64,000 nt of DNA from Deinococcus sp. AJ005 (GTDB taxonomy: Bacteria; Deinococcota; Deinococci; Deinococcales; Deinococcaceae). Positions 19,239 through 33,912 of the stretch are shown piece after piece (the stretch's first letter is position 1; the number at the start of each line of letters is the position of its first letter). Position numbers and translations under genes: made by a program. A model generated the notes under the pieces. It was not told the origin of the DNA, ran no database searches, and saw nothing but the letters and a program-made list of their open reading frames with translations. The stretch lies in contig NZ_CP044990.1 in the NCBI RefSeq assembly GCF_009017495.1, positions 2,561,001 to 2,625,000 of the forward strand, in the 5' to 3' direction.

Positions 19239-19756
19239 GGGTGCTGGGGTTGTCGGGCAGTTTGCGGGCGGCTTCGGTCCACACAGCGCTTTTGCACGCG
19301 GCGGCGCAAACGGCTCCAGACGGCGTGACAATGGAACTTTTCGACGGCCTGGCTGATCTTCCCCATTTCAATCCAGATATTGAAGAGCAGGAGATTGCTG
19401 CCGTCTCTGCCTTCCGCGCTGCCCTGAATACCGCCGACGCCGTGCTGATCGCCTGCCCGGAGTACGCGCATGGGCTGCCAGGGGCCTTCAAGAACGCGCT
19501 GGACTGGGTTGTGGGCTGTGGCGAAATGAGCGAGAAGCCTGTGCTGACGCTGAACGCCTCGGCCAGATCGATTCACGCCCCCGCACAACTGGCCGAAGTG
19601 CTGCGGACGATGGGCGCGCGGGTGCTGGAGGGCGTGCTGATCGAGGTGCCGCGTCAGGCCAGAGACGTGCTGGATGTGCCGGGAGTCGCTGAAGCTTTGC
19701 AGGAGATGTGGCGCAGCCTCTTCCAGACGGCCAGCGGGGCCGACGCTCTGGCCTGA
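19235..19756 (+). CDS. NADPH-dependent FMN reductase family protein
   Basis: A 173-residue flavodoxin-fold protein with the FMN-phosphate loop LGLSGSLRAASVHTALL near the N-terminus and the conserved CPEYAHGLPGAFKNALDW. This is the NADPH:FMN/quinone/chromate reductase family (YieF-like). It is cytoplasmic and reduces flavins or quinones. GTG start overlaps the aminotransferase stop (GTGA), so the two are co-translated; the metabolic link between them is not obvious. Confidence 0.85.
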
Positions 19757-19808
19757 ACGCCCCTGCTTTCGCCACAGCCCACAACCCAATCCTCTACACT
19801 GCGCCCCA

Positions 19809-20989
<1,181 letters not shown>

Positions 20990-20990
<1 letters not shown>

Positions 20991-22432
20991 TGGTCCCACC
21001 CCCCTCTGACATGACTGACTCTTCCTCCTCAACCCCACCCCTGCCGCCCCAGATGCACTACCACCTGATGGGCATCGGCGGCATCGGCATGAGCGCTTTT
21101 GCCCGCCTGCTGGTGGCGCGTGGCGCGCAGGTCAGCGGCTGCGACGAGTCCGTCACCGAACTGACCGCGCAGCTCCAGGCCGAGGGAACCCCCGTGGACA
21201 CTGGCCACGCAGCATCACACGTCACCGATCAGCCCCATGGCAAAATCGACGTGCTGGTGGCCTCTGAAGCCGTGCCGAAAGACCACCCGGAACTGGTGGC
21301 CGCACGCGCTGCGGGCATTGAGGTCCGCCCGCGAATGGCGCTGCTGGACGAGCTGCTGCGCGCAGGACCGAGCATCGGTGTGATCGGCACGCATGGCAAG
21401 ACCACCACCACCAGCATGATCGCCGTGGTGCTGGCCGGGGCTGGGCTGGACCCGTCGGCCTTTGTGGGCGGCATCGTGCCGGAATTTGGCAGCAATGCCC
21501 GCGTGGGTACTGGTCCCTTTGTGGCCGAGGTGGACGAGTCGGACCGCGCCTTTGCCGAACTGGGCAGCCAGACCGCCGTGTTCACCAACGCCGAGGATGA
21601 TCATGTGGGCGGCAACCAAGCCACCTACTGGGCCACCGTGGAGGAACAGCACGCTGGATTCGCGCGGTATGTGGCGCAGTCCGGGCGCGTCCTGCTGTGC
21701 GCCGACTGGCCGGGACTGGAAGAGCTGTGCGTCGGGGCAAAAGAGATTCTCAGCTACGGACAGGCCGAAGGGGCCGATTACCGCGCCGTGAACCTGCGCC
21801 CGGACCCGGACGGCACATCATTCACCATTCTTTTCAGAGGCGAGACGCTGGGCGAGGCGCGCGTGGGTCTGCCGGGCCTGCATAATGTGCTGAACGCACT
21901 GGCGGCGCTGGCGGTCAACCACCTGTACGGCGGGGAGTTCGGGCCAGCCGCCGCCGCCCTGGCTGCCTTCGGTGGACCGGGCCGCCGCTGGCAGCGCATC
22001 GGCACGCTGAACGGGGCGCTGGTCATCGACGATTACGCGCACAACGCCACCAAAGTCGCCGCCGCCGTGCAGGCCGCGCGCCAGACCGGGCGGCGCGTGC
22101 GGGTGGTCTTCCAACCCCACCGCTATCTGCGAACCCAGCAGAGCTGGCCCCGGCTGGCCGACGCCCTGATGGACGCCGACGAGGTGCTGCTGCTGGACAT
22201 CGCCGCCGCTTCCGAGACGCCCATCGAGGGCATCCACGCCACGCTGATCTCGGACCGCATGGCGGGGAACGGGCACGCGGGCGTGCGCTACCTGCCGGAC
22301 CGCGCCGAGGTGCTGAGTGTGCTGCGCCAGTCGGCACAGTCCGGCGACATCATCGTGACGATGGGCGCGGGTGACGTCTGGAAGCTGTCGCGTGAGCTGG
22401 TAGAACCGGAAGTTGGCGAGGTGTCGGGGTGA
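20990..22432 (+). CDS. murC: UDP-N-acetylmuramate-L-alanine ligase MurC
   Basis: A 480-residue Mur ligase: N-terminal UDP-binding GIGGIGMSAFARLL, ATP loop GTHGKTTTTS, central EVDESDRAF and C-terminal DDYAHNATKV plus FQPHRYLRT. It attaches L-alanine to UDP-MurNAc using ATP in the cytoplasm. The ATG at 20990 overlaps the murG stop; a second in-frame ATG at 21011 is possible because the first 20 residues are serine- and proline-rich and not conserved. It ends GTGA with murB. Confidence 0.95.
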
Positions 22433-23375
22433 CCGCCGACTTCCAGAGCAAAGACTTCCAGAGCAAAACGGGCGCGCGGGTGGAACGCCTGCCGCTGGCC
22501 CGCTTCACGACGCTGGGCGTGGGCGGCGAGGCCGAGGTCTGGTTCGTCGCCAATCATGAGCAACTGGCCGAGGCGATGGCGGCTCCGTACCGCATCCTGG
22601 GCGGTGGCAGCAATCTGGTGATCGCCGACGAGGGTGTACCTGAACGTGTCATTCGCCTGAGCGGCCCACTGGCCGAGCGTGACCTGACGACGGACGCCGA
22701 ACTGAGCGACGGAGACGCCATTGTGACCGGCTGGGTAGGCGGCGGCGTGCCCCTGCCCGGACTGATCCGCGCGCTGCAAAAGCTGGGCTACAGCAACCTG
22801 GAAGGCACCGTGGGCATTCCCGCACAGGTGGGCGGCGCGGTGTGGATGAACGCCGGAACCCGCTACGGCGAGATGTTCGACGGCCTGCACACGCTGGAAA
22901 TTGCCACGCCGGACGGACTGAAGGTGGTCACCCCCGATGATCTGCGCTGGGGCTACCGCGACAGCGGGATTCCGCGCAACCACATCGTCACGCGAGTGCG
23001 CCTCAAGTTGCAGCGCAGCACCCCGGAAGAGGTGCTGGCGAAAATGACGCTGGCCGACACTGCCCGCAAGGGTCAGCCCAAGATGAAGACCCCTGGCTGC
23101 GCCTTCAAGAATCCTGGCGGCGTGGGCGCCGGGCGGCTGATTGACGAGGCCGGACTGAAGGGAACGCGGGTGGGGAGCGCCCTGATCGCCCCCGAACACG
23201 CCAACTTCATCGTGAATCTGGGCGGCGCAACCGCCAACGACGTTCACGCCCTGCTGGACCTGATCCGCGAGCGCGTGGGGGTGCCGCTGGAGCTGGAATA
23301 CGAGCTGTGGCCGGACGACGCACAGAGACAGGCCGTGCCCGCCTCCGCAGATACGCAGTGGCGAGCGGGAACAGA

Positions 23376-23379
<4 letters not shown>
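22429..23379 (+). CDS. murB: UDP-N-acetylenolpyruvoylglucosamine reductase MurB
   Basis: A 316-residue FAD enzyme with GGGSNLVIAD, GTVGIPAQVGGAVWMNAG and the GYRDSGI arginine. The catalytic proton donor is a cysteine (GCAFKNPGG) instead of the serine of E. coli, as in several related MurB proteins. The final glutamate sits in LELEYELW. It reduces the enolpyruvyl group of UDP-GlcNAc-enolpyruvate with NADPH. The start (GTG) overlaps the murC stop and its stop overlaps ftsQ (GTGA). Confidence 0.94.
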
Positions 23380-25420
<2,041 letters not shown>

Positions 25421-25514
25421 GATGACGCCGACAGGGTAAAGATGTGTGAGAGCTGATTTTCTTCAGTTCTCGCCTTCCTTTATCTGGCCCGGCAACCCTC
25501 TGCGCCGCATCCTG

Positions 25515-25545
25515 TGCGAAACCTCGCATAAAGGTGCGCTAAACT
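25515..25545 (+). promoter_or_regulatory. Possible ftsZ promoter region with small inverted repeat
   Basis: Between ftsA and ftsZ, TGCGA-AACC-TCGCA forms a small inverted repeat and is followed by TAAACT (25540-25545), which fits a -10 hexamer. No good -35 is seen. Weak evidence. Confidence 0.25.
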
Positions 25546-25611
25546 ACCACCAACCCAGAAAGCGACCTCTCCTCTGCCCAGCAGGCCGGGATGAGGCAAG
25601 GAGAAGATGAG

Positions 25612-26679
<1,068 letters not shown>

Positions 26680-26693
26680 GCTACAGGATCGAC

Positions 26694-26728
26694 AAGAAGG
26701 CCGGGGCAGATTGCTCCGGCCTTCTTCA
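26694..26728 (+). terminator. Intrinsic terminator of the dcw operon
   Basis: AGAAGGCCGG-GGCA pairs with TGC-TCCGGCCTTCT across a short loop, followed by TCATT. The IS element begins two bases further on. Confidence 0.88.
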
Positions 26729-26730
26729 TT

Positions 26731-27622
26731 AGACCTCATGCGAAAGTCATGCCACGCCGGCAATGGAGCGGTTACACACTGCCGCAATGAGATTGACGCG
26801 TAAGGAAAAGCGCCGCCTTCGGTGACGGTATATGGCCTTCAGCACGCGGAAAATCTTCAGACGCCGAATGACATGCTCGACCCGCTTGCGGGTCGACGCC
26901 AGTTCCCGATTCTGCTGACGCTGTTCAGGCGTCAGCGGTGTTGCTTTTGTTCCTTTGTGCGGTGTGATCGAATGACCGTGATGCCGCCAGATGCCCTGGT
27001 AGCCGGCATCGCCGATCAGCGCCGTCTCGGGGTGGACACGGACGCCCGAATGCCGAAACAGGGTGAGGTCATGCATGGACCCGAAGGCGGGAGCAACGGA
27101 CAGGATCATGCAGGTGGTGACGCTGATCACGACTTGCGTTTTCAGGGTGTGCCGTTTCTTCTTGCCGCTGTACCAGCGGCGTTGCTTTTTGATTGGCCGC
27201 TCACATGGGGTTTCAGCGGCATCCACGGCGATGATTTGGAAGACGTTTTCTTCCTGTTTCAGGCTCTTGTTGCCGGGGAGTCGGAACTCTTCGCTCTGGA
27301 TCAGGGCGGTTTCGACGCGTTCCACCGTGCGCTGCACGGTGGTTTCATGGACACTCCAATCGTCGCCGAGGTGAGCGAAGGTGCGGTATTCCCGCCAGAA
27401 TTCAAGAGTCAGGAGGAGCTGTTCACCAGGACTGAGGGCGGCGGGCCTGCCGGATTTCTTCTTGGCGCGTTCCCGCCGGGTCAGGACGGCTTCCATCTTG
27501 GCAAAGGTCTCGGGGGAGATCCCGGTACGCCGTTTGAAGCGCGTGCGGTTCATCTTCAGCGTGCGTTCCAGACGGCTGTGCATCACTTATACAGCTTGAC
27601 CAGGGACTTTCGCAGGAGGTCT
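26731..27622 (-). mobile_element. IS5-family insertion sequence, 892 bp
   Basis: The ends form an 18-bp inverted repeat with one mismatch: AGACCTCATGCGAAAGTC at 26731-26748 and the complement of AGACCTCCTGCGAAAGTC at 27605-27622. The base triplet ATT flanks both ends (26728-26730 and 27623-27625), consistent with a 3-bp target duplication. It holds one intact DDE transposase and looks recent. It inserted directly after the ftsZ terminator, leaving the dcw operon intact. Confidence 0.92.
26747..27586 (-). CDS. IS5-family DDE transposase
   Basis: A 279-residue transposase. An N-terminal helical DNA-binding part (GEQLLLTLEFWREYRTFAHLG, DWSVHETTVQRTVER) precedes the catalytic domain. The likely triad is Asp in AVDAAETP, Asp in IGDAGYQG and Glu in TRKRVEHVIRRLK, with the IS5-type RxxxE spacing. 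The frame is uninterrupted and its stop lies inside the left inverted repeat, so the element may still be active. An internal ATG 11 codons downstream is an alternative start. Confidence 0.9.
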   Translation of the reverse strand: MMHSRLERTLKMNRTRFKRRTGISPETFAKMEAVLTRRERAKKKSGRPAALSPGEQLLLTLEFWREYRTFAHLGDDWSVHETTVQRTVERVETALIQSEEFRLPGNKSLKQEENVFQIIAVDAAETPCERPIKKQRRWYSGKKKRHTLKTQVVISVTTCMILSVAPAFGSMHDLTLFRHSGVRVHPETALIGDAGYQGIWRHHGHSITPHKGTKATPLTPEQRQQNRELASTRKRVEHVIRRLKIFRVLKAIYRHRRRRFSLRVNLIAAVCNRSIAGVA

Positions 27623-27799
27623 ATTGTCGAAACTGATCAATAATGTGGAGAGTAAAAAACCCGCCCATTCTCCAGCAAAATAGAACACCATCATACAGGA
27701 ATAGATTGTCCCCAAGAGCCGCGCCACAGCGAGTAAAATGACGACTTCCCCATTGTCAAAAAGTACCTGAAGATATGTGATTGATCGACCTCTGTTCAT
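27587..27799 (-). pseudogene. Possible small membrane protein gene cut by the IS element
   Basis: A 70-codon frame begins at an ATG with a very good ribosome binding site (GAGGAG about 8 nt upstream). It encodes hydrophobic segments (EVVILLAVARLLGTIYS; FAGEWAGFLLSTLLI). The last 12 codons lie within the right end of the IS, so the original C-terminus was probably replaced. The sequence is lower in GC than its neighbours. No family recognised. Confidence 0.35.
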
Positions 27800-27962
27800 G
27801 GTGAAATTCTCTCCTCATTAACAGGACCAATTTGACACAGTTGGCGAAAATCGTTAGGCTGATGTCATCTATTTGAAACTGATTCTGGCCTCTTCAATCT
27901 CGGCCCGTACATAGTAAGGGCTGAAATTTTCATCTTGAACGCCGAGTCTCCTGGAGGAATGA
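27623..27962. other. Intergenic region between the IS element and the binding-protein gene
   Basis: It contains the truncated reverse-strand frame (to 27799), a forward promoter at 27832-27860 and about 100 bp of untranslated leader ending in GGAGG before the ABC binding-protein gene. The stretch is richer in A and T than the rest of the window. Confidence 0.6.
27832..27860 (+). promoter_or_regulatory. Sigma-70-type promoter of the binding-protein gene
   Basis: A perfect TTGACA (27832-27837), 17-bp spacer, then TAGGCT (27855-27860). The predicted start gives a leader of about 95 nt. Confidence 0.65.
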
Positions 27963-29117
<1,155 letters not shown>

Positions 29118-29119
29118 GC

Positions 29120-29186
29120 GGCAGACCAAAGAGGCGGGGCGTGGGAAAGATGGTTTCCCTGCGCCCCGCCCCTTTGGATGTCTGCC
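29120..29186. terminator. Long bidirectional terminator
   Basis: A near-perfect stem of about 28 bp runs from GGCAGA (29120-29125) through AAAG-GGCGGGGCG and GGGAAA to the matching TTTCCC, CGCCCCGCC, CTTT and TCTGCC (29181-29186). It separates two convergent genes and touches the pfkA stop codon. Confidence 0.85.
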
Positions 29187-30194
29187 CTAAACGCTCAGTT
29201 TCTTGGCGCAGCGGTAGAGGTCGCGGTTGACATCCTTGCGCTTTTCCCAGGTCTCGTGTAGGGGCGTGTGGATGATGTTGCTGCCGTGCCGCCCCACCAT
29301 CACGCCGCTGACGCCGTCCATCAGGGCATAGACGGCGGCCTCGCCCAGACGGCTGGCCAGAATGCGGTCACTGGAGACCGGGGCACCGCCGCGCTGGATA
29401 TGACCCAGGATGCTGACGCGGGTTTCCAGGCCCGTTCCGGCCTGAATGGCGTCGCCCACGCCCTGCGCGCCGCCTGGCACGCCCTCGGCCACGATCACGA
29501 TGCTGCCGGTCTTGCCCTTCTTGACGCTGTCCTTGACGATCTGGATCACGTCCTCGATGGGTTTGTCGTCCTCGGGGATAAAGACTTCCTCCGCACCCCC
29601 GGCCACGGCCACGTCCAGCGCGATATGCCCGGCGTGGCGGCCCATCACCTCGATCACGAAGATGCGCTCGTGGCTGGCCCCGGTGTCGCGCAGCTTGTCC
29701 ACGGCGTCCAGCGCGGTCTCCACGGCAGTGAAATAGCCGATGGTGTGATCGGTCCCGTACAGATCATTGTCGATGGTGCCGGGAATGCCGATCACCGGAA
29801 TACCGTGTTCCTCTTGCAACAACTGTGCGCCGTGAAAGCTGCCGTCGCCGCCGATCACGATCAGGCCGCCCACGCCGTTGTCACGCAGATGCTGCGCGCC
29901 GCTGGCCCGGCCCTCGGGGGTGCGCCAGGTGGCGCTGCGGGCGGTCAGCAAAATGGTGCCGCCGCGCTGGATGGTGTTGGCCACGTCTCTGGGGCCGATC
30001 AGCTTCAGCTCGCCCCGGTGCAGACCGGAAAAGCCCCGGCGCACCCCCATGACCTCCAGCCCTTCAAAGGCGGCAGTGCGAACCACCGCGCGGATGGCCG
30101 CGTTCATGCCGGGGGCGTCGCCGCCGCTGGTCAGGACCGCTACGCGCTGGATGCCTGTGAGGTTGGGATGCCGGCTGGGGGTGGGTTCAGTCAT
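29187..30194 (-). CDS. pfkA: 6-phosphofructokinase
   Basis: A 335-residue PfkA-type kinase: [14 protein letters not shown] at the N-terminus, ATP site GGDGSFHGA, catalytic [16 protein letters not shown], substrate motifs [12 protein letters not shown] and [14 protein letters not shown]. It phosphorylates fructose 6-phosphate with ATP, the committed step of glycolysis. It is the last gene of a reverse-strand operon after rsmI, with 69 bp between them and no clear ribosome binding site. Confidence 0.95.
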   Translation of the reverse strand: MTEPTPSRHPNLTGIQRVAVLTSGGDAPGMNAAIRAVVRTAAFEGLEVMGVRRGFSGLHRGELKLIGPRDVANTIQRGGTILLTARSATWRTPEGRASGAQHLRDNGVGGLIVIGGDGSFHGAQLLQEEHGIPVIGIPGTIDNDLYGTDHTIGYFTAVETALDAVDKLRDTGASHERIFVIEVMGRHAGHIALDVAVAGGAEEVFIPEDDKPIEDVIQIVKDSVKKGKTGSIVIVAEGVPGGAQGVGDAIQAGTGLETRVSILGHIQRGGAPVSSDRILASRLGEAAVYALMDGVSGVMVGRHGSNIIHTPLHETWEKRKDVNRDLYRCAKKLSV

Positions 30195-30246
30195 ATTGAG
30201 TCTCGCTTTTCGGGGAAAGGAAAGATCGGAGGGAAGGTGGCACTGT

Positions 30247-30310
30247 GATTCAGCCCGATTGATTCAGCTCGGATCAGAAAGGTCTGGCCCATCAGAAAGA
30301 TCTGGCCCGG
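30247..30310. repeat. Two adjacent tandem duplications at the rsmI 3' end
   Basis: A 14-bp unit starting GATTCAGC occurs at 30247-30260 and 30261-30274 with a few changes. Directly next to it an 18-bp unit (CAGAAAGGTCTGGCCCAT) occurs at 30275-30292 and 30293-30310. The 18-bp unit encodes the repeated GPDLSD at the RsmI C-terminus. Confidence 0.75.
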
Positions 30311-31245
30311 CCTTCTCAGTGACCCGCAGGGCCAACGCATAAGCGTCATTCTTACGCAAACCCTGGGCCATCAGCGCGTCACGTATATCCCTGGCCGTTT
30401 TTCCCTGCGCGGCCAGCCCCACCGCCACCGCCTCGTGATCGGGCGCGGATGCGTCTGGATGGGCCTCGCCTGCCGGACGGCCCGCCACCACCACCACGAT
30501 CTCGCCCCGCACTCCGGCGGCGAACTTCTGCGTCAGCTCCGCCAGGGTGCCGCGAACCGTTTCCTCGAACTTCTTGGACAGTTCGCGGGTCACGCTGGCC
30601 GGGCGCGACTCGCCGCAGACGCCCGCCAGATCGCCCAATGTGGCCCCCAGACGGTGCGGACTCTCGTACAGCACGGTGGTTTCTGCGCGGGCAGCCAGAG
30701 CCGACAGCCGGGTTTTGCGTTCGCGGCCACTGCGGGGCAGGAAGCCCTCGAAAGTGAAGCGGCCCGTATCCAGCCCCGACAGCACCAGCGCGGGCACGAA
30801 GGCGGTGGCTCCGGGCAGCACCTCTACCGGAATGTCTGCTGCGATGGCTGCCGCCACCAGTTCCGCGCCGGGATCGCTGATGCCGGGGGTACCCGCATCC
30901 GAGACATAGGCCAGCCGGGGGTACTTTTCCAGCGTGGAGGGGGCGCGGCGCATGGTGTGGGCGTCTAACCGCACCAGCGGCTTCTGGATGCCCAGGTGGG
31001 CCAGCAGCGCGCCGCTGCGGCGGGTGTCCTCGCAGGCCACCGCGTCCGCGCCCCTCAGCACCTCCACGGCGCGCAGGGTGATGTCACCCAGGTTGCCGAC
31101 AGGAGTGGGCACCAGCCACACGCGCGGGCCGTCCTGTGACCCGGAAACAGGAGCAGTCCGTTCGGCGGCCTGCTCGTCAGAGAGTTCAGGGCCAGACCGT
31201 TCAAGACCAGTCAATTCGAGATCCTTCAATTCAGGACCAGACAAC

Positions 31246-31253
<8 letters not shown>
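30264..31253 (-). CDS. rsmI: 16S rRNA (cytidine1402-2'-O)-methyltransferase RsmI
   Basis: A 329-residue SAM enzyme of the tetrapyrrole-methylase fold. It has VWLVPTPVGNLGDITLRAVEVL, the conserved EDTRRSGALL, YVSDAGTPGISDPGAELV and FEGFLPRSGRER. It methylates the ribose of C1402 in 16S rRNA. Compared with the usual about 280 residues, it has an N-terminal extension of about 45 residues (MTELSGPELKDLELTGLERS...) and a C-terminal GPDLSDGPDLSD tail that are similar to each other. The start overlaps the upstream gene by 8 bp. Confidence 0.93.
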
Positions 31254-31927
<674 letters not shown>

Positions 31928-31931
<4 letters not shown>

Positions 31932-31993
31932 GCGCCGACCCGCGTGGGAAGGCTGGAAGGAGTGCCGCTCTGGGGAGTGGCGAACAGGACCAT
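31928..31993 (-). CDS. Putative 21-residue leader peptide
   Basis: ATG at 31993 follows TAGACT (32001-32006, complement strand) by exactly 7 nt, the commonest leaderless spacing in this window. The 21 sense codons begin MVLFATPQSG and end in TGA overlapping the ATG of the membrane protein gene (ATGA). The downstream gene has no ribosome binding site. This is positional evidence; no homologue is known to me. Confidence 0.45.
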
Positions 31994-32082
31994 GCCCGAC
32001 AGTCTAGCGGGCGGCGGCGGGTGCGGGCAGTTAATCCGCTTACGCTGATCTGGGGTGGACCGGAAAAGCTAGGCTGCTGCGC

Positions 32083-32538
32083 ATGAGGCTGCACCTGATC
32101 ACCGTCGGAGAACCCCGGCTGGCCTACGCCCGCGCGGGCTGGGACGAGTACGCCACGCGGCTGCGGCGCTACCACAAGGTGCAGGTCAGCCGGGTGTCCG
32201 GCAAGACGCAGGCGCTGGAAAGTGAGGCCATTCGCAAGGCTGCCGGAAAAGCGCCCCTGATCCTGCTGGACCCACGCGGGCGGCAATTTACCTCCGAGGG
32301 CCTGAGCGCGTATCTGGACGCCCGCGCGCTGGGCGGCACCGGGGAACTGGCCCTGGCGGTGGGCGGTCCGGAAGGTCACACCGACGAGCTGCGGGCCAGT
32401 GTTTTGCAGAGCAGTGCCGACGCCCTGTGGAGCCTGGGCGAACTGACCCTGCCGCACGATCTGGCGATGGTGGTACTGGCCGAGGCGCTGTACCGTGCGG
32501 CGACGATCAGCGCGGGGGAGCCGTATCACCGGGGCTAG
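32083..32538 (+). CDS. rlmH: 23S rRNA (pseudouridine1915-N3)-methyltransferase RlmH
   Basis: A 151-residue SPOUT methyltransferase. It shows the compact RlmH pattern: MRLHLITVGEPRLAYARAGW at the start, LDPRGRQFTSEGLS, the knot loop LAVGGPEGHTDEL, and the C-terminal LTLPHDLAMVVLAEALYRAA and YHRG. It methylates pseudouridine 1915 in helix 69 of 23S rRNA on assembled ribosomes. TAGGCT ends 7 nt before the ATG (leaderless). Confidence 0.92.
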   Translation: MRLHLITVGEPRLAYARAGWDEYATRLRRYHKVQVSRVSGKTQALESEAIRKAAGKAPLILLDPRGRQFTSEGLSAYLDARALGGTGELALAVGGPEGHTDELRASVLQSSADALWSLGELTLPHDLAMVVLAEALYRAATISAGEPYHRG

Positions 32539-32594
32539 GGTGCCCAGCGGCCATCTGGCAGGTGAATACCCGACCATGTCCTAGACTTCCCGCC

Positions 32595-33209
32595 GTGACC
32601 CCTGACGCTCCTGCCCCCGAAATCGAGTGGTTCCAGACGCCCACCCTGCGGGGACGGCATATTTTTTTAGAAGGTCTGGACGAGTCGCACGCCGCCGACC
32701 TGTGCGCCGGGGCGGACGACGAAACGGTGCGGCTGCTGGCGCGGGGCGGCCCAGCCGAGGCCACGCCCGACGCTTGGGCCAACTACATCGGGCGGCTGAA
32801 TGCCCTGCCGAACCGGATCAATTTCGCCGTCTGTCTGCGTGAGAGCGGCGTCTGCGTGGGCCGCATCAGCTACAGCGAGATCCGGTGGGCAGACCGCTGG
32901 GCCGAGATCGGGACCATGTTGCTGCCCGCCGCACAGGGCACCGCCGTGAACCCGGAAGCTAAGCTGCTGCTGATGGCCCGCGCCTTCGAGGTCCTAGGCG
33001 CGGGCCGCGTGCAGTTCAAGGTGGACAGCCGCAACGCCCGCAGCATCCGCGCCATGCAGAAACTGGGCGCAGAGGAGGAGGGCACCCTGCGGCAGTATCA
33101 GGTGGTTCCTGACGGCTTCGCCCGCGACAGCGTGGTTTTCAGCGTCCTACGGGGCGAATGGCCCGCCGTAAAAGCTGGGCTGGAGACCCGCGTGGCTGCG
33201 TTGAGCTGA
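32595..33209 (+). CDS. GNAT-family N-acetyltransferase (RimJ-like)
   Basis: A 204-residue acetyltransferase of the RimJ/RimL group: LRGRHIFLEGLDESH at the start, RISYSEIRWADRWAEIGTML in the core strand, and VDSRNARSIRAMQKLGAEEEG, the segment that usually contacts acetyl-CoA and the substrate. The usual Q/RxxGxG loop is replaced by PAAQGTAVNPEAK, as in several RimJ relatives. GTG start is fixed by TAGACT ending 7 nt upstream. Substrate unknown, perhaps a protein N-terminus. Confidence 0.82.
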   Translation: MTPDAPAPEIEWFQTPTLRGRHIFLEGLDESHAADLCAGADDETVRLLARGGPAEATPDAWANYIGRLNALPNRINFAVCLRESGVCVGRISYSEIRWADRWAEIGTMLLPAAQGTAVNPEAKLLLMARAFEVLGAGRVQFKVDSRNARSIRAMQKLGAEEEGTLRQYQVVPDGFARDSVVFSVLRGEWPAVKAGLETRVAALS

Positions 33210-33293
33210 CCTCTCGCGCTGGCAGGTGTCCTCATCTGGATGAGCGCACCGCTAACGATTGACAAAGGAATGCCTGTTAGCCTCATGGGCAGT

Positions 33294-33755
33294 ATGCCCA
33301 CGTCGCGCCCCGTCCTCGTCTCCGCCCTCGCCCTGAGTTTGCTGGGGCCGTGCGCCTCCGCCCTGATTGTGCCCATGAGCGGCTGGGTACCGGTGAACGG
33401 CAACGCCAACGTCTGGACCGACACCAGCGGGGCCTGCCTGCTGCGCGAGGAACGCTCCGGGCAGGCGTTCCCGGTGCTGGCCTCACAGGAGGAGGCGCTG
33501 GCCTTTGCCGCCAAATTGCGCGTGCAACTGAGCAAGTCAATGGGGCCAGTGGTGATCCAGCCAGTGGACCGCGCCGGATTCTGGGCCGTGCTGGCCGCCT
33601 ACGACTACAAGAAAGAGGACGCGACGTACAAGGTCTCGCAGCTCTACCTCAACGACTTGGGAACCCTACGGACCGTGACCGGCAGCAGTGCCGACGGCGA
33701 GAAGGGCGCGTGTGTGAATGCCATGCGCGAATTTATCCGCTATCTGGCAGATTGA
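33294..33755 (+). CDS. Secreted protein of unknown function
   Basis: 153 residues with a Sec signal peptide (MPTSRPVLVSALALSLLGPC, cleavage near ASA-LIV). The mature part has two cysteines (GACLLREE; KGACVNAM), which may pair outside the cell. No family recognised. In-frame ATGs at 33240, 33270 and 33285 are possible, but 33294 is chosen because the signal peptide follows directly and TAGCCT ends 10 nt upstream. Confidence 0.55.
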   Translation: MPTSRPVLVSALALSLLGPCASALIVPMSGWVPVNGNANVWTDTSGACLLREERSGQAFPVLASQEEALAFAAKLRVQLSKSMGPVVIQPVDRAGFWAVLAAYDYKKEDATYKVSQLYLNDLGTLRTVTGSSADGEKGACVNAMREFIRYLAD

Positions 33756-33849
33756 GGGCTGGCGGCTTGGGGGCAGACGGGTGGCCGGGGTCTGCTGGCA
33801 GAACTGAGGACCGGGCCGCCCAGCGCCCGCGTGCTACCCTCGCCAATTG

Positions 33850-33912
33850 ATGTGTGAACAACATTTGCCCCCCTTTCCTGTGTCAAGTGCCGACTTGAGG
33901 ACCCAGCCATGA
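33850..33912 (+). CDS. Putative 20-residue leader peptide coupled to mraY
   Basis: ATG at 33850 lies 9 nt after TACCCT (33835-33840). The frame ([10 protein letters not shown]...) has 20 codons and ends in TGA overlapping the mraY ATG (ATGA). A GAGGA inside its end could serve as the ribosome binding site for mraY. Evidence is positional; the peptide itself shows no known domain. Confidence 0.45.
   Translation: MCEQHLPPFPVSSADLRTQP

Noticed and set aside
33259..33283. TTGACA and TAGCCT before the secreted protein as a sigma-70 promoter
   Set aside because: The spacing is only 13 bp, too short for a functional -35/-10 pair.
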